NCBI GenBank assembly: GCA_900539735.1
Contig: UQDE01000011.1
Location: 1-49,568, forward strand
From: an uncultured Collinsella sp.
GTDB taxonomy: Bacteria; Actinomycetota; Coriobacteriia; Coriobacteriales; Coriobacteriaceae
Reading direction: 5' to 3'
DNA length: 49,568 nucleotides
In this document: positions 25,926 through 34,505 of the stretch, one piece after another
How positions within the stretch are numbered: position 1 is the first letter of the stretch
Layout of the letters: each line of letters starts with the position of its first letter
Made by a program: the position numbers and the translations under genes
The notes under the pieces: generated by a model
Seen by the model: only the letters and a program-made list of their open reading frames with translations
Databases searched by the model: none
Told to the model about the DNA's origin: nothing

Positions 25926-26948
25926 TTACTCACCGTCGATATCGGTTGCGACAGCCTCCTCGATGGCCTCGACGCCAGCAGGCGACAGGTCTTCCTTACC
26001 CTGACAGAACTTCTTGTCGACCCAGCCGGTCAGAATCGGAGCCATGATTGCCGTGATGATAACGGCGGTGGCGATCTGAGCGTACGCAGTGGGCGCAAGC
26101 TCGGCGTAGCGCGGTGCGACTTCGGCGAGAGCAACCGGTGTGGTCATGGCCGTGCCGGCGATGGTGGAGCAGGCCACGGCAGCCTTGCCGTTACCGCCGC
26201 ACAGGCGCTCGAACGCAAAGGTGATGGGACCGACGACAAACAGCGTGATAAGGCCCAGCAAGATGCCGGAAATACCGCCGGTGATAAAGCTCGAAAGACT
26301 CATGGACGCACCGAGCTGAAAACCGATAACGGCAATCGCAGGATTGGCGCCGGGAACCAGCAGGTTCTTGATGAACGGGAACAAGTTGCCCAGAACCATA
26401 CCGATAACGAGCGGCAAAATGGAGCCGATGATGGTGCCGACGGGGATGTTGGCGAGACCCGAGACACCGAGGATGATCATGGTGACGGCGGGGCCGGCCG
26501 TAAAGAAAAGGATACCCACGGCGCCCTGCTCGGACTCGTCGCCGAACTCGCCCATGATGCCCGTGTAGAGCGCCATGTTGCAAAACGTAATGCCGCCGAT
26601 GATGGAAACCGAGCTCAGGCCCAAAAGGTTGTCGTTAAAGAAGTACGCGACGCCCAGGCCCAACGCGGCCGCAACAACAAGCTTGGGGATCAGCACGACG
26701 ATGCCGGTCTTGATAGCGCCCGGCGTGGACTTAAAGCTGATGCCGGCACCCACAAACAGCAGGATCGCGGCGACGATGGTGTTGGAACCACCGCGGCAGG
26801 CGGCGGTAAAGAAGCCGCCGATCTCAAAGACCTGCGGGCAGAAGGTATTGAGCAAAAGGCCAACGATCATCGGGTAGATCATGATGTCACCCGGGATACG
26901 CGGGACTTTGAATTTCTTTTGCTCGTTGGCGGTCGCTTCCCGTGCCAT
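25926..26948 (-). CDS. kdgT: 2-keto-3-deoxygluconate permease (KdgT family)
   Basis: The 340-residue protein has about ten membrane segments and fits the KdgT family along its whole length: RIPGDIMIYPMIVGLLLNTFCPQ at the start, GGSNTIVAAILLFVGAGI, GGITFCNMALYTGIMGEFGD and the late CSTIAGTAMTTPVALAEVAP. The family brings in 2-keto-3-deoxygluconate, a breakdown product of pectin and glucuronate, by proton symport. No KDG kinase or aldolase is adjacent. The ATG at 26948 lies behind GGGGG; the frame extends to a TTG at 26978 without a ribosome site. The gene has its own hairpin downstream and an inverted repeat upstream. Confidence 0.88.
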   Translation of the reverse strand: MAREATANEQKKFKVPRIPGDIMIYPMIVGLLLNTFCPQVFEIGGFFTAACRGGSNTIVAAILLFVGAGISFKSTPGAIKTGIVVLIPKLVVAAALGLGVAYFFNDNLLGLSSVSIIGGITFCNMALYTGIMGEFGDESEQGAVGILFFTAGPAVTMIILGVSGLANIPVGTIIGSILPLVIGMVLGNLFPFIKNLLVPGANPAIAVIGFQLGASMSLSSFITGGISGILLGLITLFVVGPITFAFERLCGGNGKAAVACSTIAGTAMTTPVALAEVAPRYAELAPTAYAQIATAVIITAIMAPILTGWVDKKFCQGKEDLSPAGVEAIEEAVATDIDGE

Positions 26949-26988
26949 GAAACCCCCATTTCCGCCGACGCAGAACAAAAGCCCACGT

Positions 26989-27012
26989 CACACTTTGCTA
27001 CAGTAAAGTTTG
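26989..27012 (-). promoter_or_regulatory. Operator-like dyad upstream of the kdgT-type gene
   Basis: CACACTTT and AAAGTTTG form 8-base half-sites of an imperfect palindrome (26989-27012, one mismatch in the outer arms). It lies about 40 bases before the start codon, where a repressor of a sugar-acid permease would act. GntR- and IclR-type regulators are typical for such genes, but the regulator is not in the window. Confidence 0.35.
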
Positions 27013-27090
27013 ACCATGGTACCAGAAGAAGCAGACCGCCTCGGTGAGAAATTCGATTCGTTGTGCCGGGACGCTAAACGTGCCCCGCTC

Positions 27091-27414
27091 TTATATGAGG
27101 CTCAAAACGATATAGAACACGATGCCCGAGACGCAGCACCACAACATCGACTTTGTCTTGATTGCCACCGCCACGACGCCGGCGGCCGCAATCCAGGGAA
27201 TCAAGCCCTGCCACAAGCCGGCGTCGAAAGCGCCAGGGCTTATCAAATCGTTGGCGACCAGCGCCGCAAAGGCGGCAGGCGGAATATAACCCAAGGCCTC
27301 GGTAACGCGGGGCGACAGCGTTCTCCCGCGCAAGGCAAACGCCGGGGCAATGCGGAAAAACGCGATGGCCGCCCATGACGATAGCCATAGGACCAAAAAC
27401 TCATTAACGGGCAT
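27091..27414 (-). CDS. azlD: AzlD-family branched-chain amino acid exporter small subunit
   Basis: This small protein of 107 residues has four membrane segments with the AzlD pattern: a conserved N-terminal segment, RIAPAFALRGRTLSPRVTEALGYIPPAAFAALVANDL and a hydrophobic C-terminus. With AzlC it exports branched-chain amino acids or analogues (4-azaleucine resistance in Bacillus). The ATG at 27414 overlaps the end of azlC by 11 bases, with GGAAGGGG inside azlC as ribosome site. Confidence 0.92.
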   Translation of the reverse strand: MPVNEFLVLWLSSWAAIAFFRIAPAFALRGRTLSPRVTEALGYIPPAAFAALVANDLISPGAFDAGLWQGLIPWIAAAGVVAVAIKTKSMLWCCVSGIVFYIVLSLI

Positions 27415-28096
27415 CGCGAGCGCCCCTTCCCTCGGCGAGGACATCGCACGCGAGTGCCGTGACAACGCCGACGAGCACACTTGCCGGCACGGCGATATTC
27501 GTCCACCCCAAGAACTTGCATATGGCGACGGACAGCGCAGCCAAACCGGCAGCTACGACATTGCCGCGCGACAGTCGCTGCGAAAAGAGTAGGCAGATAA
27601 AGAGCGATGTGCAGACAAAACCCGCAATAGCGGTGGGAACATCGACAACGGCGCCGACGATGGCGCCCGTCGTACACGAAACGGCCCATGTTGCGATGAG
27701 GATTGCGTTGAGCACAAAGGACTCGAGCGGACCCCAATCCTCCCCTTTAACCAACTTGGCAAGCGAAATGCCGTATGCCTCCTCGGTAAGTGTCGCGGCA
27801 ACAGCCAGTGTCTGACGCTTCGAAGCACCCCTCAAATGCGGTGCGATCGATGCCGAGTAAAGTGCAAAGCGCGAGGAGATTGCGGCCACACTTGCGACAA
27901 TCGATGCCGCAGGCACACCTGCCAGCCACAGGTTGCAGACCATAAACTGGCCGCTACCCGTCACAAACGTGCTGCTCAGAGCAAAAACCATCCAGGGCTC
28001 CATTCCCGTCTGCGCCATAATCATTCCGCACGGCGCGCCTATCGCAACATAGGTGAGCATCACCGGCCAAACGGTTTTAACGATTTTGAGCACCAT
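27404..28096 (-). CDS. azlC: AzlC-family branched-chain amino acid exporter large subunit
   Basis: The 230-residue membrane protein matches AzlC: AIGAPCGMIMAQTGMEPWM, STFVTGSGQFM, SRFALYSASIAPHLRG and the TLTEEAYGISL motif, with about seven membrane segments. It forms a two-component exporter with AzlD, translationally coupled downstream. The ATG lies behind GAGGAA. Together with the liv importer elsewhere in the window, the cell can both import and export branched-chain amino acids. No Lrp-type regulator is adjacent. Confidence 0.93.
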   Translation of the reverse strand: MVLKIVKTVWPVMLTYVAIGAPCGMIMAQTGMEPWMVFALSSTFVTGSGQFMVCNLWLAGVPAASIVASVAAISSRFALYSASIAPHLRGASKRQTLAVAATLTEEAYGISLAKLVKGEDWGPLESFVLNAILIATWAVSCTTGAIVGAVVDVPTAIAGFVCTSLFICLLFSQRLSRGNVVAAGLAALSVAICKFLGWTNIAVPASVLVGVVTALACDVLAEGRGARDAR

Positions 28097-28233
28097 AGCG
28101 TTCCTCGTCCCGACAAGATTTCCGAGCCGCGTTCAACGACACGACAGAATCATCGTCCGGTGGCAACCGAGTTCACCTACAATTGCCACCGGATCGAAAG
28201 ACACAGAAAGACACAACTTTTTAGGAAGTCATT

Positions 28234-29046
28234 ATGACAGCTATCGATCGAACGCGGGCTGCCGCGGCCTTCAAGACCTACACCGATGCCTACGATGCCG
28301 CCAATCCGCGTATCGCGCTCAAAATCGAGCATACGTACCACGTTGCCGAGGCATGCGATGCCGTGGCGCGCGAACAGGGCTGGTCACCTCAGGACATTGA
28401 CCTAGCGTGGCTTTGCGGCCTGCTGCACGATATGGGTCGCTTTGAACAGCTGCGACGCTGGGATACGTTTAAGGATGCCGAAAGCGTGAGCCATGCGGCG
28501 TTGGGCGTCGAGGTCCTCTTTGGCAAAACACCTGCAGATGCGCCCGCGGTAACAAGTATCCGCGACTTTATCGACGATCCGGTAGAAGACGAACTCATTC
28601 GAGCGAGCATTGCCTATCACAGCAATTTCCGTCTGCCCGCGCAGCTCGGCGAGCGCACGCGGCGCTTCTGCGATATCGTCCGCGATGGCGACAAGATCGA
28701 CATCATGCGCACCATCGCCGACAGTACCGTCGACACCATCCTCAAAGTGAATGAGGACGCGTTTCTTGCCAGCCACTTCTCGGCACCGACGCTGGCCGCC
28801 TTTGACGAGCACCGCTGCGTCACGCGCGATGAGCGCAATGAGCCCGCGGACTACTTGGTGGGGCTTATCTGCTTTATGTTTGAGCTCGTCTATCCGGCAA
28901 GCCGCGCGCTGGCGCGCGGGCAGGGCGATATCTACCGCCTGCTCGACGCACCCTTTGGTATCACGCGCCCCTTCACCGATCCCGCCACGCAAGCGACCTG
29001 GGAGCGCCTAAAGGACGAGCTGCGCAGCTGGCTGGCAAGTGCCTAG
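28234..29046 (+). CDS. HD-domain phosphohydrolase
   Basis: The 270-residue soluble protein has an HD metal-dependent phosphohydrolase fold: KIEHTYHVAEAC supplies the first His, LLHDMGRFEQLRRW the HD pair near residues 66-67, a further His is in SVSHAALG, and the Asp of DIVRDGDKIDIM is near the end. Such proteins hydrolyse nucleotides or phosphate esters; the substrate cannot be read from the sequence. The ATG follows TTAGGAAG. Its stop codon shares a CTAG with the stop of the convergent etfA gene, leaving no room for a terminator. Confidence 0.85.
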   Translation: MTAIDRTRAAAAFKTYTDAYDAANPRIALKIEHTYHVAEACDAVAREQGWSPQDIDLAWLCGLLHDMGRFEQLRRWDTFKDAESVSHAALGVEVLFGKTPADAPAVTSIRDFIDDPVEDELIRASIAYHSNFRLPAQLGERTRRFCDIVRDGDKIDIMRTIADSTVDTILKVNEDAFLASHFSAPTLAAFDEHRCVTRDERNEPADYLVGLICFMFELVYPASRALARGQGDIYRLLDAPFGITRPFTDPATQATWERLKDELRSWLASA

Positions 29047-30248
29047 CACTCAAGCTGGGCCAGCAGCTCCTCAACGACCTCGACGGCGTCGCCGACGACC
29101 TTGTACTGGGCGACGCCAAAGATGGGAGCATCCGGGTCCTCGTTGACGGCGATGATGCACTCCGCCCCACCGATGCCGGCAAGATGCTGGATGGCACCCG
29201 AGACACCAATGCTCACGAGGAGCTTGGGTGAAACCGACACGCCCGTCTGGCCAATCTGGTGGCGATACTCCAGCCAGCCCGCCTCCACGACGGGTCGCGT
29301 GCAGCCGAGCTCGGCACCCAGGGCTTCGGCGAGCTTTCGCATCAAGGGTAGGTTTTTCTTGGAGCCAATACCGCGACCCACAACAACTAGACGCTCGGCA
29401 TCGGCAATCGAAGCCTGCTGGCCCCATTCCTCGGCGGGAATCGAAATCTCGACACGAGCCTTGGCGTCTTCCGCAAGTAATACCTGGGTAATCGTTCCGG
29501 AGCGGCTATAGTCAAAGTCGGGCGCCTTAAAGATGCCGGGGCGCACCGTTGCCATCTGGGGACGGTGGTTGGGGCAGATAATGGTGGCCATCAAGTTGCC
29601 ACCAAACGCCGGACGCGTCTGTTGCAGCAGGCCCGTCTCCGTATCCATCGAAAGCACGGTGCAGTCGGCCGTAAGGCCCGTCCGCAAGCGAACGGCCACA
29701 CCTGGCGCCAGCTCACGGCCAAAGGCGGTCGCGCCGTACAGAATGGCCTCGGGCCTGCGCTCGGCCACCAAATCGCAAATCAAGCGAGCATAGACCTCCG
29801 CATCGTTTTGGCGCAGTCGCTCGTCGCGGCAAACCGCGACCTCGTCCGCACCGGCGCAAACCAGATGCTCCAGGTCCCCGAGCGAGCCCTCGGGGCCCAT
29901 GCCGACCAGCGCCACCAGGCGACAGCCGCGTGCATCGGCAAGCTCGCGGCCCTTGCCCATGAGCTCGTAGGCCACCGGGGCCACGTCATCGTGCTCGTCG
30001 GTCTGAACGAATACCCAAATGTCTCGATACGCATCGAGGTCAACCGCGCCGGCGGCCTCGTCGCGCTCGATCGAAATGGCGTTGACGGGACAGGCGTCGA
30101 CGCACCCGCCGCACAAGATGCAGCCGTCGGTCACATGGGCGCAGCGGTTGGGGCGCTCGCCCTCCACCACAATGCCACCCGAGGCACAGGCGCGAACGCA
30201 GCGGCCACAGCCAACGCATGCCTCGCTATCGATTATCAGTCCGCTCAT
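29043..30248 (-). CDS. etfA: Electron transfer flavoprotein alpha subunit with N-terminal ferredoxin domain
   Basis: The 401-residue protein has two parts. Residues 1-60 are a two-cluster ferredoxin: CVGCGRCVRACAS and CILCGGCVDACP each give a 4Fe-4S set. The rest is EtfA: the adenine-nucleotide N-domain and the C-terminal FAD domain with VGRGIGSKKN, GCTRPVVEAGW, QIGQTGVSVSPKLLVSIGVSGAIQH and INEDPDAPIF-like AVNEDPDAPIF. A ferredoxin-bearing EtfA next to EtfB and a GlcD-type dehydrogenase is the layout of the LctBCD lactate dehydrogenase/Etf complex of Acetobacterium, which uses reduced ferredoxin to drive lactate oxidation with NAD+. The ATG directly abuts the etfB stop. Confidence 0.93.
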   Translation of the reverse strand: MSGLIIDSEACVGCGRCVRACASGGIVVEGERPNRCAHVTDGCILCGGCVDACPVNAISIERDEAAGAVDLDAYRDIWVFVQTDEHDDVAPVAYELMGKGRELADARGCRLVALVGMGPEGSLGDLEHLVCAGADEVAVCRDERLRQNDAEVYARLICDLVAERRPEAILYGATAFGRELAPGVAVRLRTGLTADCTVLSMDTETGLLQQTRPAFGGNLMATIICPNHRPQMATVRPGIFKAPDFDYSRSGTITQVLLAEDAKARVEISIPAEEWGQQASIADAERLVVVGRGIGSKKNLPLMRKLAEALGAELGCTRPVVEAGWLEYRHQIGQTGVSVSPKLLVSIGVSGAIQHLAGIGGAECIIAVNEDPDAPIFGVAQYKVVGDAVEVVEELLAQLEC

Positions 30249-31064
30249 CTATGCCATCCCCTCGATAATCTTGGCAAGCTTTGCCGCCTGTTCGACCGGC
30301 GTGCCCTCGATGGCCTCGCACGTTTGGTCACGGTCGGGCACAAACGAGCGCACGACCTGCGTCGGCGATCCGGTAAGGCCGCAGCGCAAAGGGTCGGCAT
30401 GCACATCGGCAGCACAGACCACCCGCACATCCGCATCTTCGGCCGCGCGAATGCCGGCGATGCTCGGCATGCGCAGCTGGCCGATCTCCTTGGCGGTCGT
30501 CATCGCGCACGGCATCTCCAGATAGACCGTCTCCTCGCCGGCGTCACAGCCGTGGACAAGCGCCAGCGAGCCGCACGTCGTAAAGCCCGCGCTCTGTACG
30601 CAGCTCACATCGGTCACGCAGGGAATCTCGAAGGCGCCGGCCAGTTCGGGGCCAATCTGGGCAGTATCGCCATCCACCGCCATCTTGCCGCAGATGAGCA
30701 GGTCGAAGTGCTCGTCGAGCGCCTCGATGCCGCATTTGAGAGCATAGGTGGTCGCCAACGTGTCCGCACCCGCAAAAGCACGGTCGGTGAGCAGCAATGC
30801 ATCGTCGGCGCCGCGGGCGATGCAGTCGCGCAGTAGCGATTCGGTTGCAGGGATACCCATCGATACCACCGTCACGCGCACATCCATGCCAAAGCCGATA
30901 AAGTCGTCCTTGAGCGCCAACGCACATTCGAGGGCACTTGCATCGAAGGGATTAATGACCGCCTGCTTGCCATCGCGCACGATGGTATTGGTTTTGGGGT
31001 CCATCTTGACCTCGGTGCTTCCCGGCACCGCCTTGACGCACACCACCATATGGAAATCACTCAT
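30249..31064 (-). CDS. etfB: Electron transfer flavoprotein beta subunit
   Basis: The 271-residue protein has the EtfB pattern: MVVCVKAVPGSTEVKMDP, NPFDASALECALALKD, VTVVSMGIPATESLLRDCIARGADDALLLTD, the ADTLATTYAL segment and DGDTAQIGPELAG. In bifurcating Etfs the beta subunit holds the flavin where electrons split. The ATG at 31064 sits nine bases behind AAAGGGGG, at the end of the dehydrogenase gene. A GTG at 31070 is too close to that site. Confidence 0.94.
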   Translation of the reverse strand: MSDFHMVVCVKAVPGSTEVKMDPKTNTIVRDGKQAVINPFDASALECALALKDDFIGFGMDVRVTVVSMGIPATESLLRDCIARGADDALLLTDRAFAGADTLATTYALKCGIEALDEHFDLLICGKMAVDGDTAQIGPELAGAFEIPCVTDVSCVQSAGFTTCGSLALVHGCDAGEETVYLEMPCAMTTAKEIGQLRMPSIAGIRAAEDADVRVVCAADVHADPLRCGLTGSPTQVVRSFVPDRDQTCEAIEGTPVEQAAKLAKIIEGMA

Positions 31065-31066
31065 CT

Positions 31067-32668
31067 TCACGCGCCCCCTTTCTGGACGAGTTCATCCAAG
31101 AGCTTCTCCGAAAACAGGTTGCCACGGCCCAGCTGCCCGGCAGGATCGAGCTGCAGCTTGAGTCGAGCCGATTCAACCATGGCCTCGTGGCCGTACATCG
31201 TCTCCAAAAAGCCCGCTTTGATCTTGCCGACGCCGTGCTCGGCAGAGACGGCGCCGCCCATAGCCGTTACCTCCGCAGCCCACTGGGCAAACAGCTCGCC
31301 ACCGCGACGGTAGTCTTGCGCATCGCGAGGCAGGATATTCACATGCAGATGGTTGTTGCCGATATGTCCCCAGGCGGCAGACTCAAGCCCGCTTTCGGCC
31401 AGCGTGCGGCGATAGAGGGCAACGACATCGGCCAGGCGCGTGTTGGGCACCGACATATCCGACCCCAGCTTGGTAATGGTGGGGTCGGTGCGGCGGCGCT
31501 CGTCGATGAGCATGTTGACGCTCTCGGGAACGGCGTGGCGGAAGAACCGCTGGCATTCGCGATCGACCTCGGTGCGTGCAACCCAGGTCGCGTCGTCGTG
31601 GCCGCCCGCAAGCTCCAAAACCCATCCCAGGTGGTACAGCTCCTCGGTCGCTTGCGCCTCGTCGTCGCAGTCGAGTTCCACGTAAACACAGACCTTTGCC
31701 TCATCGTCGAGTGCCGGCAGCGAGGCAAACGCGGTCGACTGCTCGCGCTGGCGGCGAAGGATATCCAAGGCGCCGGCATCGAAATACTCAATAGCGGCGG
31801 CATGGGACAGCACGGGGCGCACGGAATCGGTAAAGGACACCGCCTTGTCCTCGCTGTCGAAAAAGCAGCTCACACCCCATACGACCGAAGGTGCCGCCTG
31901 CAGGGCGATCTCGAGCTCGGTAATGACGCCGAGTGTGCCGCACGCACCGATAAAGAGGTCGACGGCGTCCATATCGTCCGAAACGAAATAACCCGACGCG
32001 TTTTTGGTCTTGGGCATGGTATAGCCAGGAAGATCCAGCTCGAGCGCGCGGCCTTCCGCTGTCACGAGCGACAAGTGGCGTGCGTCAGCGTGCGCCTGAC
32101 CTCGATGAAGCTCAAGCAGGTCGCCGTCCGCCAGTGCCACGTGAAGCCCCGTAACGTGCGGGCGCATGGGGCCGTAGGCGTAACTGCGGGCACCGGAGGC
32201 ATTGCACGCCGCCATGCCGCCCAGGCAGGCAGATGCCTCGGTGGGATCGGTGGGAAAGAACTGCTCAGGAGCTGCCTGGAACTCCTCATAGGCCTCAAGC
32301 GATACCTGATCCCAGTCAGCGGTCGGCAATGCCTTCTTACCCAGTTGCTTGCGCAACTCCGAAAGCACGACGCCCGGCTCCACGCGCAGCAGAAAACGGC
32401 CTCGCTCGTCGCGGCGGAGACCCAGGTAGCGATTCATACGAGAAGTGTTGAGGATATGCCCGCCGTGAGGCACGGCACCGGCAGCCAGACCGGTCCGAGC
32501 ACCCTGGACCGTTATCGGAACATGCTCGGCATGGAGCTTTCGCAGAATGGCGCGGACTTCGTCCTCCGTTGTCGGAAACGAGATGCTCGACGCCTCGCCC
32601 GATGTGCGAGATTCATCGCGACCATATTCTTCGAACTCGTCGCCGAAGGGTTTGATGGCTGCAGACAC
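31067..32668 (-). CDS. FAD-binding dehydrogenase, probable lactate dehydrogenase of the Etf complex (LctD/GlcD type)
   Basis: The 533-residue flavoenzyme has the N-terminal PCMH-type FAD-binding domain (VPITVQGARTGLAAGAVPHGGHILNTSRMN and EPGVVLSELRKQLG), GGMAACNASGARSYAYG, and the C-terminal vanillyl-alcohol-oxidase/GlcD domain with WGHIGNNHLHVNILP and SAEHGVGKIK, whose histidines bind substrate and metal in D-lactate and glycolate dehydrogenases. It is the first gene of an operon with etfB and etfA. D-lactate, glycolate or a related 2-hydroxy acid are possible substrates. The GTG at 32668 follows AAAGGGGGAG. A lactate permease and racemase, present in the Acetobacterium cluster, are missing here. 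Confidence 0.9.
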   Translation of the reverse strand: MSAAIKPFGDEFEEYGRDESRTSGEASSISFPTTEDEVRAILRKLHAEHVPITVQGARTGLAAGAVPHGGHILNTSRMNRYLGLRRDERGRFLLRVEPGVVLSELRKQLGKKALPTADWDQVSLEAYEEFQAAPEQFFPTDPTEASACLGGMAACNASGARSYAYGPMRPHVTGLHVALADGDLLELHRGQAHADARHLSLVTAEGRALELDLPGYTMPKTKNASGYFVSDDMDAVDLFIGACGTLGVITELEIALQAAPSVVWGVSCFFDSEDKAVSFTDSVRPVLSHAAAIEYFDAGALDILRRQREQSTAFASLPALDDEAKVCVYVELDCDDEAQATEELYHLGWVLELAGGHDDATWVARTEVDRECQRFFRHAVPESVNMLIDERRRTDPTITKLGSDMSVPNTRLADVVALYRRTLAESGLESAAWGHIGNNHLHVNILPRDAQDYRRGGELFAQWAAEVTAMGGAVSAEHGVGKIKAGFLETMYGHEAMVESARLKLQLDPAGQLGRGNLFSEKLLDELVQKGGA

Positions 32669-32749
32669 GCGAACTCCCCCTTTAGTTAACTACAGTGTTT
32701 GCAGGGAGATGTTACCGCATCGTTTCGTCGACGTGACTGAGACCGTCTC

Positions 32750-32782
32750 CATAATTGGCGAATTTTACGTTTGCGCAATTCG
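32750..32782 (-). promoter_or_regulatory. Promoter and overlapping palindrome of the lactate dehydrogenase/Etf operon
   Basis: On the minus strand TTGCGC (32773-32778), 17 bases and ATTATG (32750-32755) form a plausible promoter. The palindrome CGAATT-N12-AATTCG (32759-32782) lies exactly across its -35 and spacer. That is the expected place for a repressor of a substrate-induced operon; GntR-family LldR-type repressors commonly control such genes. The regulator is not in the window. Confidence 0.45.
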
Positions 32783-33013
32783 GCGAGCGGCGGCGTTTTC
32801 TCGGCAGGCGCTCTATTTAACGCGCTCCTTTCCATCGCAGCCACGCACACAATTGGCGCTCGAAAAAACTTGAGATATTTTTTAGCGTCTCTCACCTGCG
32901 GCGATGTAAACCCGTCAAGCATTTGGTCAGAAATTGGTCAAGTTGTGGCTGATACGGTCGGCATCGACAGCCAAAACCAATAGAAGGTTTGGCCCAAAAA
33001 CAGGGAGGTTCCC
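32783..33013. other. Intergenic region before the surface-protein cluster
   Basis: Together with the promoter above, this makes a gap of 345 bases between divergent genes. It contains an A/T-rich imperfect hairpin (about 32856-32888) and two direct copies of TTGGTCA (32923-32929 and 32934-32940) spaced eleven bases, one helical turn, apart. These are 75 bases before the first cluster gene, where an activator could bind. No clear sigma-70 promoter was found on the plus strand. Confidence 0.4.
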
Positions 33014-33310
33014 ATGGCATATTACTGGCCCCAGTACGGCATCGCCATCGAAGTCGACGACGATCCCTATCTCCTGCCTTTTGACGAAGAGGCATTCCCC
33101 GATACGACGGTCTACCACGTTACCACCGATGTGATCTGCGACCCCGAGTCGTTCTCGGCGCTCGCCCACCACATCGCGCATATCCACGACATCGAGCTCC
33201 CTCCCGACTTCGAAGAACTCGTCTACTCGCGCCGCCTGATGCTTCACATGCTCTTTGGAGCGGACCCGTCCACCTTTGCGCGCATCTATGCCGCCAAGGG
33301 TGCCGCATGA
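33014..33310 (+). CDS. Small acidic protein of unknown function, first gene of the surface cluster
   Basis: The 98-residue protein has no signal peptide or membrane segment. It is acidic and aromatic at the start (MAYYWPQYGIAIEVDDDPYLLPF) and helical and basic near the end (EELVYSRRLMLHMLFGADPSTFARIYAAK). I recognise no family. The ATG follows CAGGGAGGTTCCC, a strong ribosome site. Its end overlaps the start of the next gene (ATGA), so the two proteins are probably made in step. A cytoplasmic partner of the membrane protein that follows is a reasonable guess but is not shown. Confidence 0.75.
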   Translation: MAYYWPQYGIAIEVDDDPYLLPFDEEAFPDTTVYHVTTDVICDPESFSALAHHIAHIHDIELPPDFEELVYSRRLMLHMLFGADPSTFARIYAAKGAA

Positions 33311-33816
33311 GCGCGAAGAAGCCGCCCCACTTTGCAGGTCTGGGGCATCGCAGGAAGCTCATCGTTGCCTGCTTGGCCATCGTCTGTGCCCTTGTCGCCG
33401 TAGGACTATACGCTTGGCAGTCGCAGCCCGTACCCGAGGCGGGCGCTTCGGTTGCGACGGCCGAGGGCAAAACGCGTCAGGAAATCCAAGATGAGCTCGA
33501 CGCCATCGTCCGCGACAACATGATGACGATTTCGGTCGCACCGGTCGCTCAGCTGCAGGAGGACGGCAAGCTGCGCGTCAACGTGCAAAACGTCCAAGAC
33601 AATAAATTTCCCCAGCGATTCCGCGTCATCCAAAACGACGAGACCATGTACGAATCCGGTGTGGTCGAGACCGGCAAGACAATCGAGACGTGCCCCGCCG
33701 GCGACATCAAAGAAGGCGAGGCGTACATCGAGATCCAGGCACTCGATGCAAAGACCCTCGACAGCCACGGCAATCCGACACGTGTCAAGGTACGGGTTGA
33801 GCAAGCCGAGAACTAG
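33307..33816 (+). CDS. Single-pass membrane protein with extracellular domain, unknown function
   Basis: The 169-residue protein has a basic N-terminus (MSAKKPPHFAGLGHRRK), one membrane helix at about 18-39 with no clear cleavage site, and an extracellular part. That part begins with a helical stretch (KTRQEIQDELDAIVRDNM) and continues as an alternating, probably beta-sandwich region ending in VKVRVEQAEN. Its beta part (LRVNVQNVQDNKFPQRFRVI) could be an Ig-like fold. No enzyme motif is visible. It overlaps the upstream gene by four bases and precedes the secreted proteins. A scaffold or anchor at the membrane is an inference from context. Confidence 0.72.
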   Translation: MSAKKPPHFAGLGHRRKLIVACLAIVCALVAVGLYAWQSQPVPEAGASVATAEGKTRQEIQDELDAIVRDNMMTISVAPVAQLQEDGKLRVNVQNVQDNKFPQRFRVIQNDETMYESGVVETGKTIETCPAGDIKEGEAYIEIQALDAKTLDSHGNPTRVKVRVEQAEN

Positions 33817-33905
33817 CTTTCCGGCCGACGCGGCACCGCACGCAATTCACCAGCATTCGTCCAATCATCGCGGGGACGGCCCGCGGCGAATAGAAAGGAA
33901 CGACC

Positions 33906-34505
33906 ATGGACATCACCAGGAACATGAACGGAGCCAGAGCGCTCGTCGTGGGCGCAGGGCTCGCGCTCGCGCTCGCAATGGGCGCCGCCCCGACGCCAGC
34001 TATGGCAGCCGGGCGCGTTGGAACCACGAAAGTAATGGTCAGGACCGAGATCGACAACGTTGAGTTCAAAGTTCCGACGGTTATTCCCTTCGTCGCCAAG
34101 GCCGACGGCACGCTTCAGGGTCCCTCAGAAGACGCGACCACCATCGACAATCATTCGGCCTACGGCATCCATGTCACCAACATGAAGATCGACGCCATGA
34201 ACACCTGGACCATTGCCGCCGACGCCAAGGCCGGAACCGCGCAGAACTCCATCGACTTTAAGGTCGGCCCCGACGGCGCGCTCCAGAACGCCAGCGCCGC
34301 CGCGCAAGGGACGGGCCTCGATCTTTCCAAGAATGCAGCCTTCGACATGGGCTACCAGGGCATTGCCGGCGGCACGGACAAAATCAAGCTCAAGACAAGC
34401 GGAAACGTCGCCCGCGTCACGCGCGACATCTTCCGCGTAACCGGCGAAGGCGATCAGGTTGCGACGATCACCTGGACGGTCGAGCCCGGTGCGCACACGG
34501 CATAA
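33906..34505 (+). CDS. Secreted WxL-like beta-rich surface protein
   Basis: The 199-residue protein has a signal peptide (MDITRNMNGARALVVGAGLA... with AMA-A cleavage near 33). The mature part is beta-rich: FKVPTVIPFVAKADGTLQG, IDNHSAYGIHVTNMKI, and near the end VATITWTVEPG. The opening 'V-P-T-x-I-x-F' and closing 'A-T-I-T-W-T-V' resemble the borders of WxL-type cell-wall-binding domains, in which W-x-L pairs bind peptidoglycan, but only one W-x-V is obvious. A TasA/camelysin-like subunit is another possibility. The ATG follows GAAAGGAACGACC. Confidence 0.72.
   Translation: MDITRNMNGARALVVGAGLALALAMGAAPTPAMAAGRVGTTKVMVRTEIDNVEFKVPTVIPFVAKADGTLQGPSEDATTIDNHSAYGIHVTNMKIDAMNTWTIAADAKAGTAQNSIDFKVGPDGALQNASAAAQGTGLDLSKNAAFDMGYQGIAGGTDKIKLKTSGNVARVTRDIFRVTGEGDQVATITWTVEPGAHTA

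Noticed and set aside
28149..28215. A regulatory hairpin in the gap before the HD-domain gene
   Set aside because: Repeats such as CGGTGGCAA and TTGCCACCG do form inverted arms here, but without a T-run or a link to a known element it could not be assigned a role.
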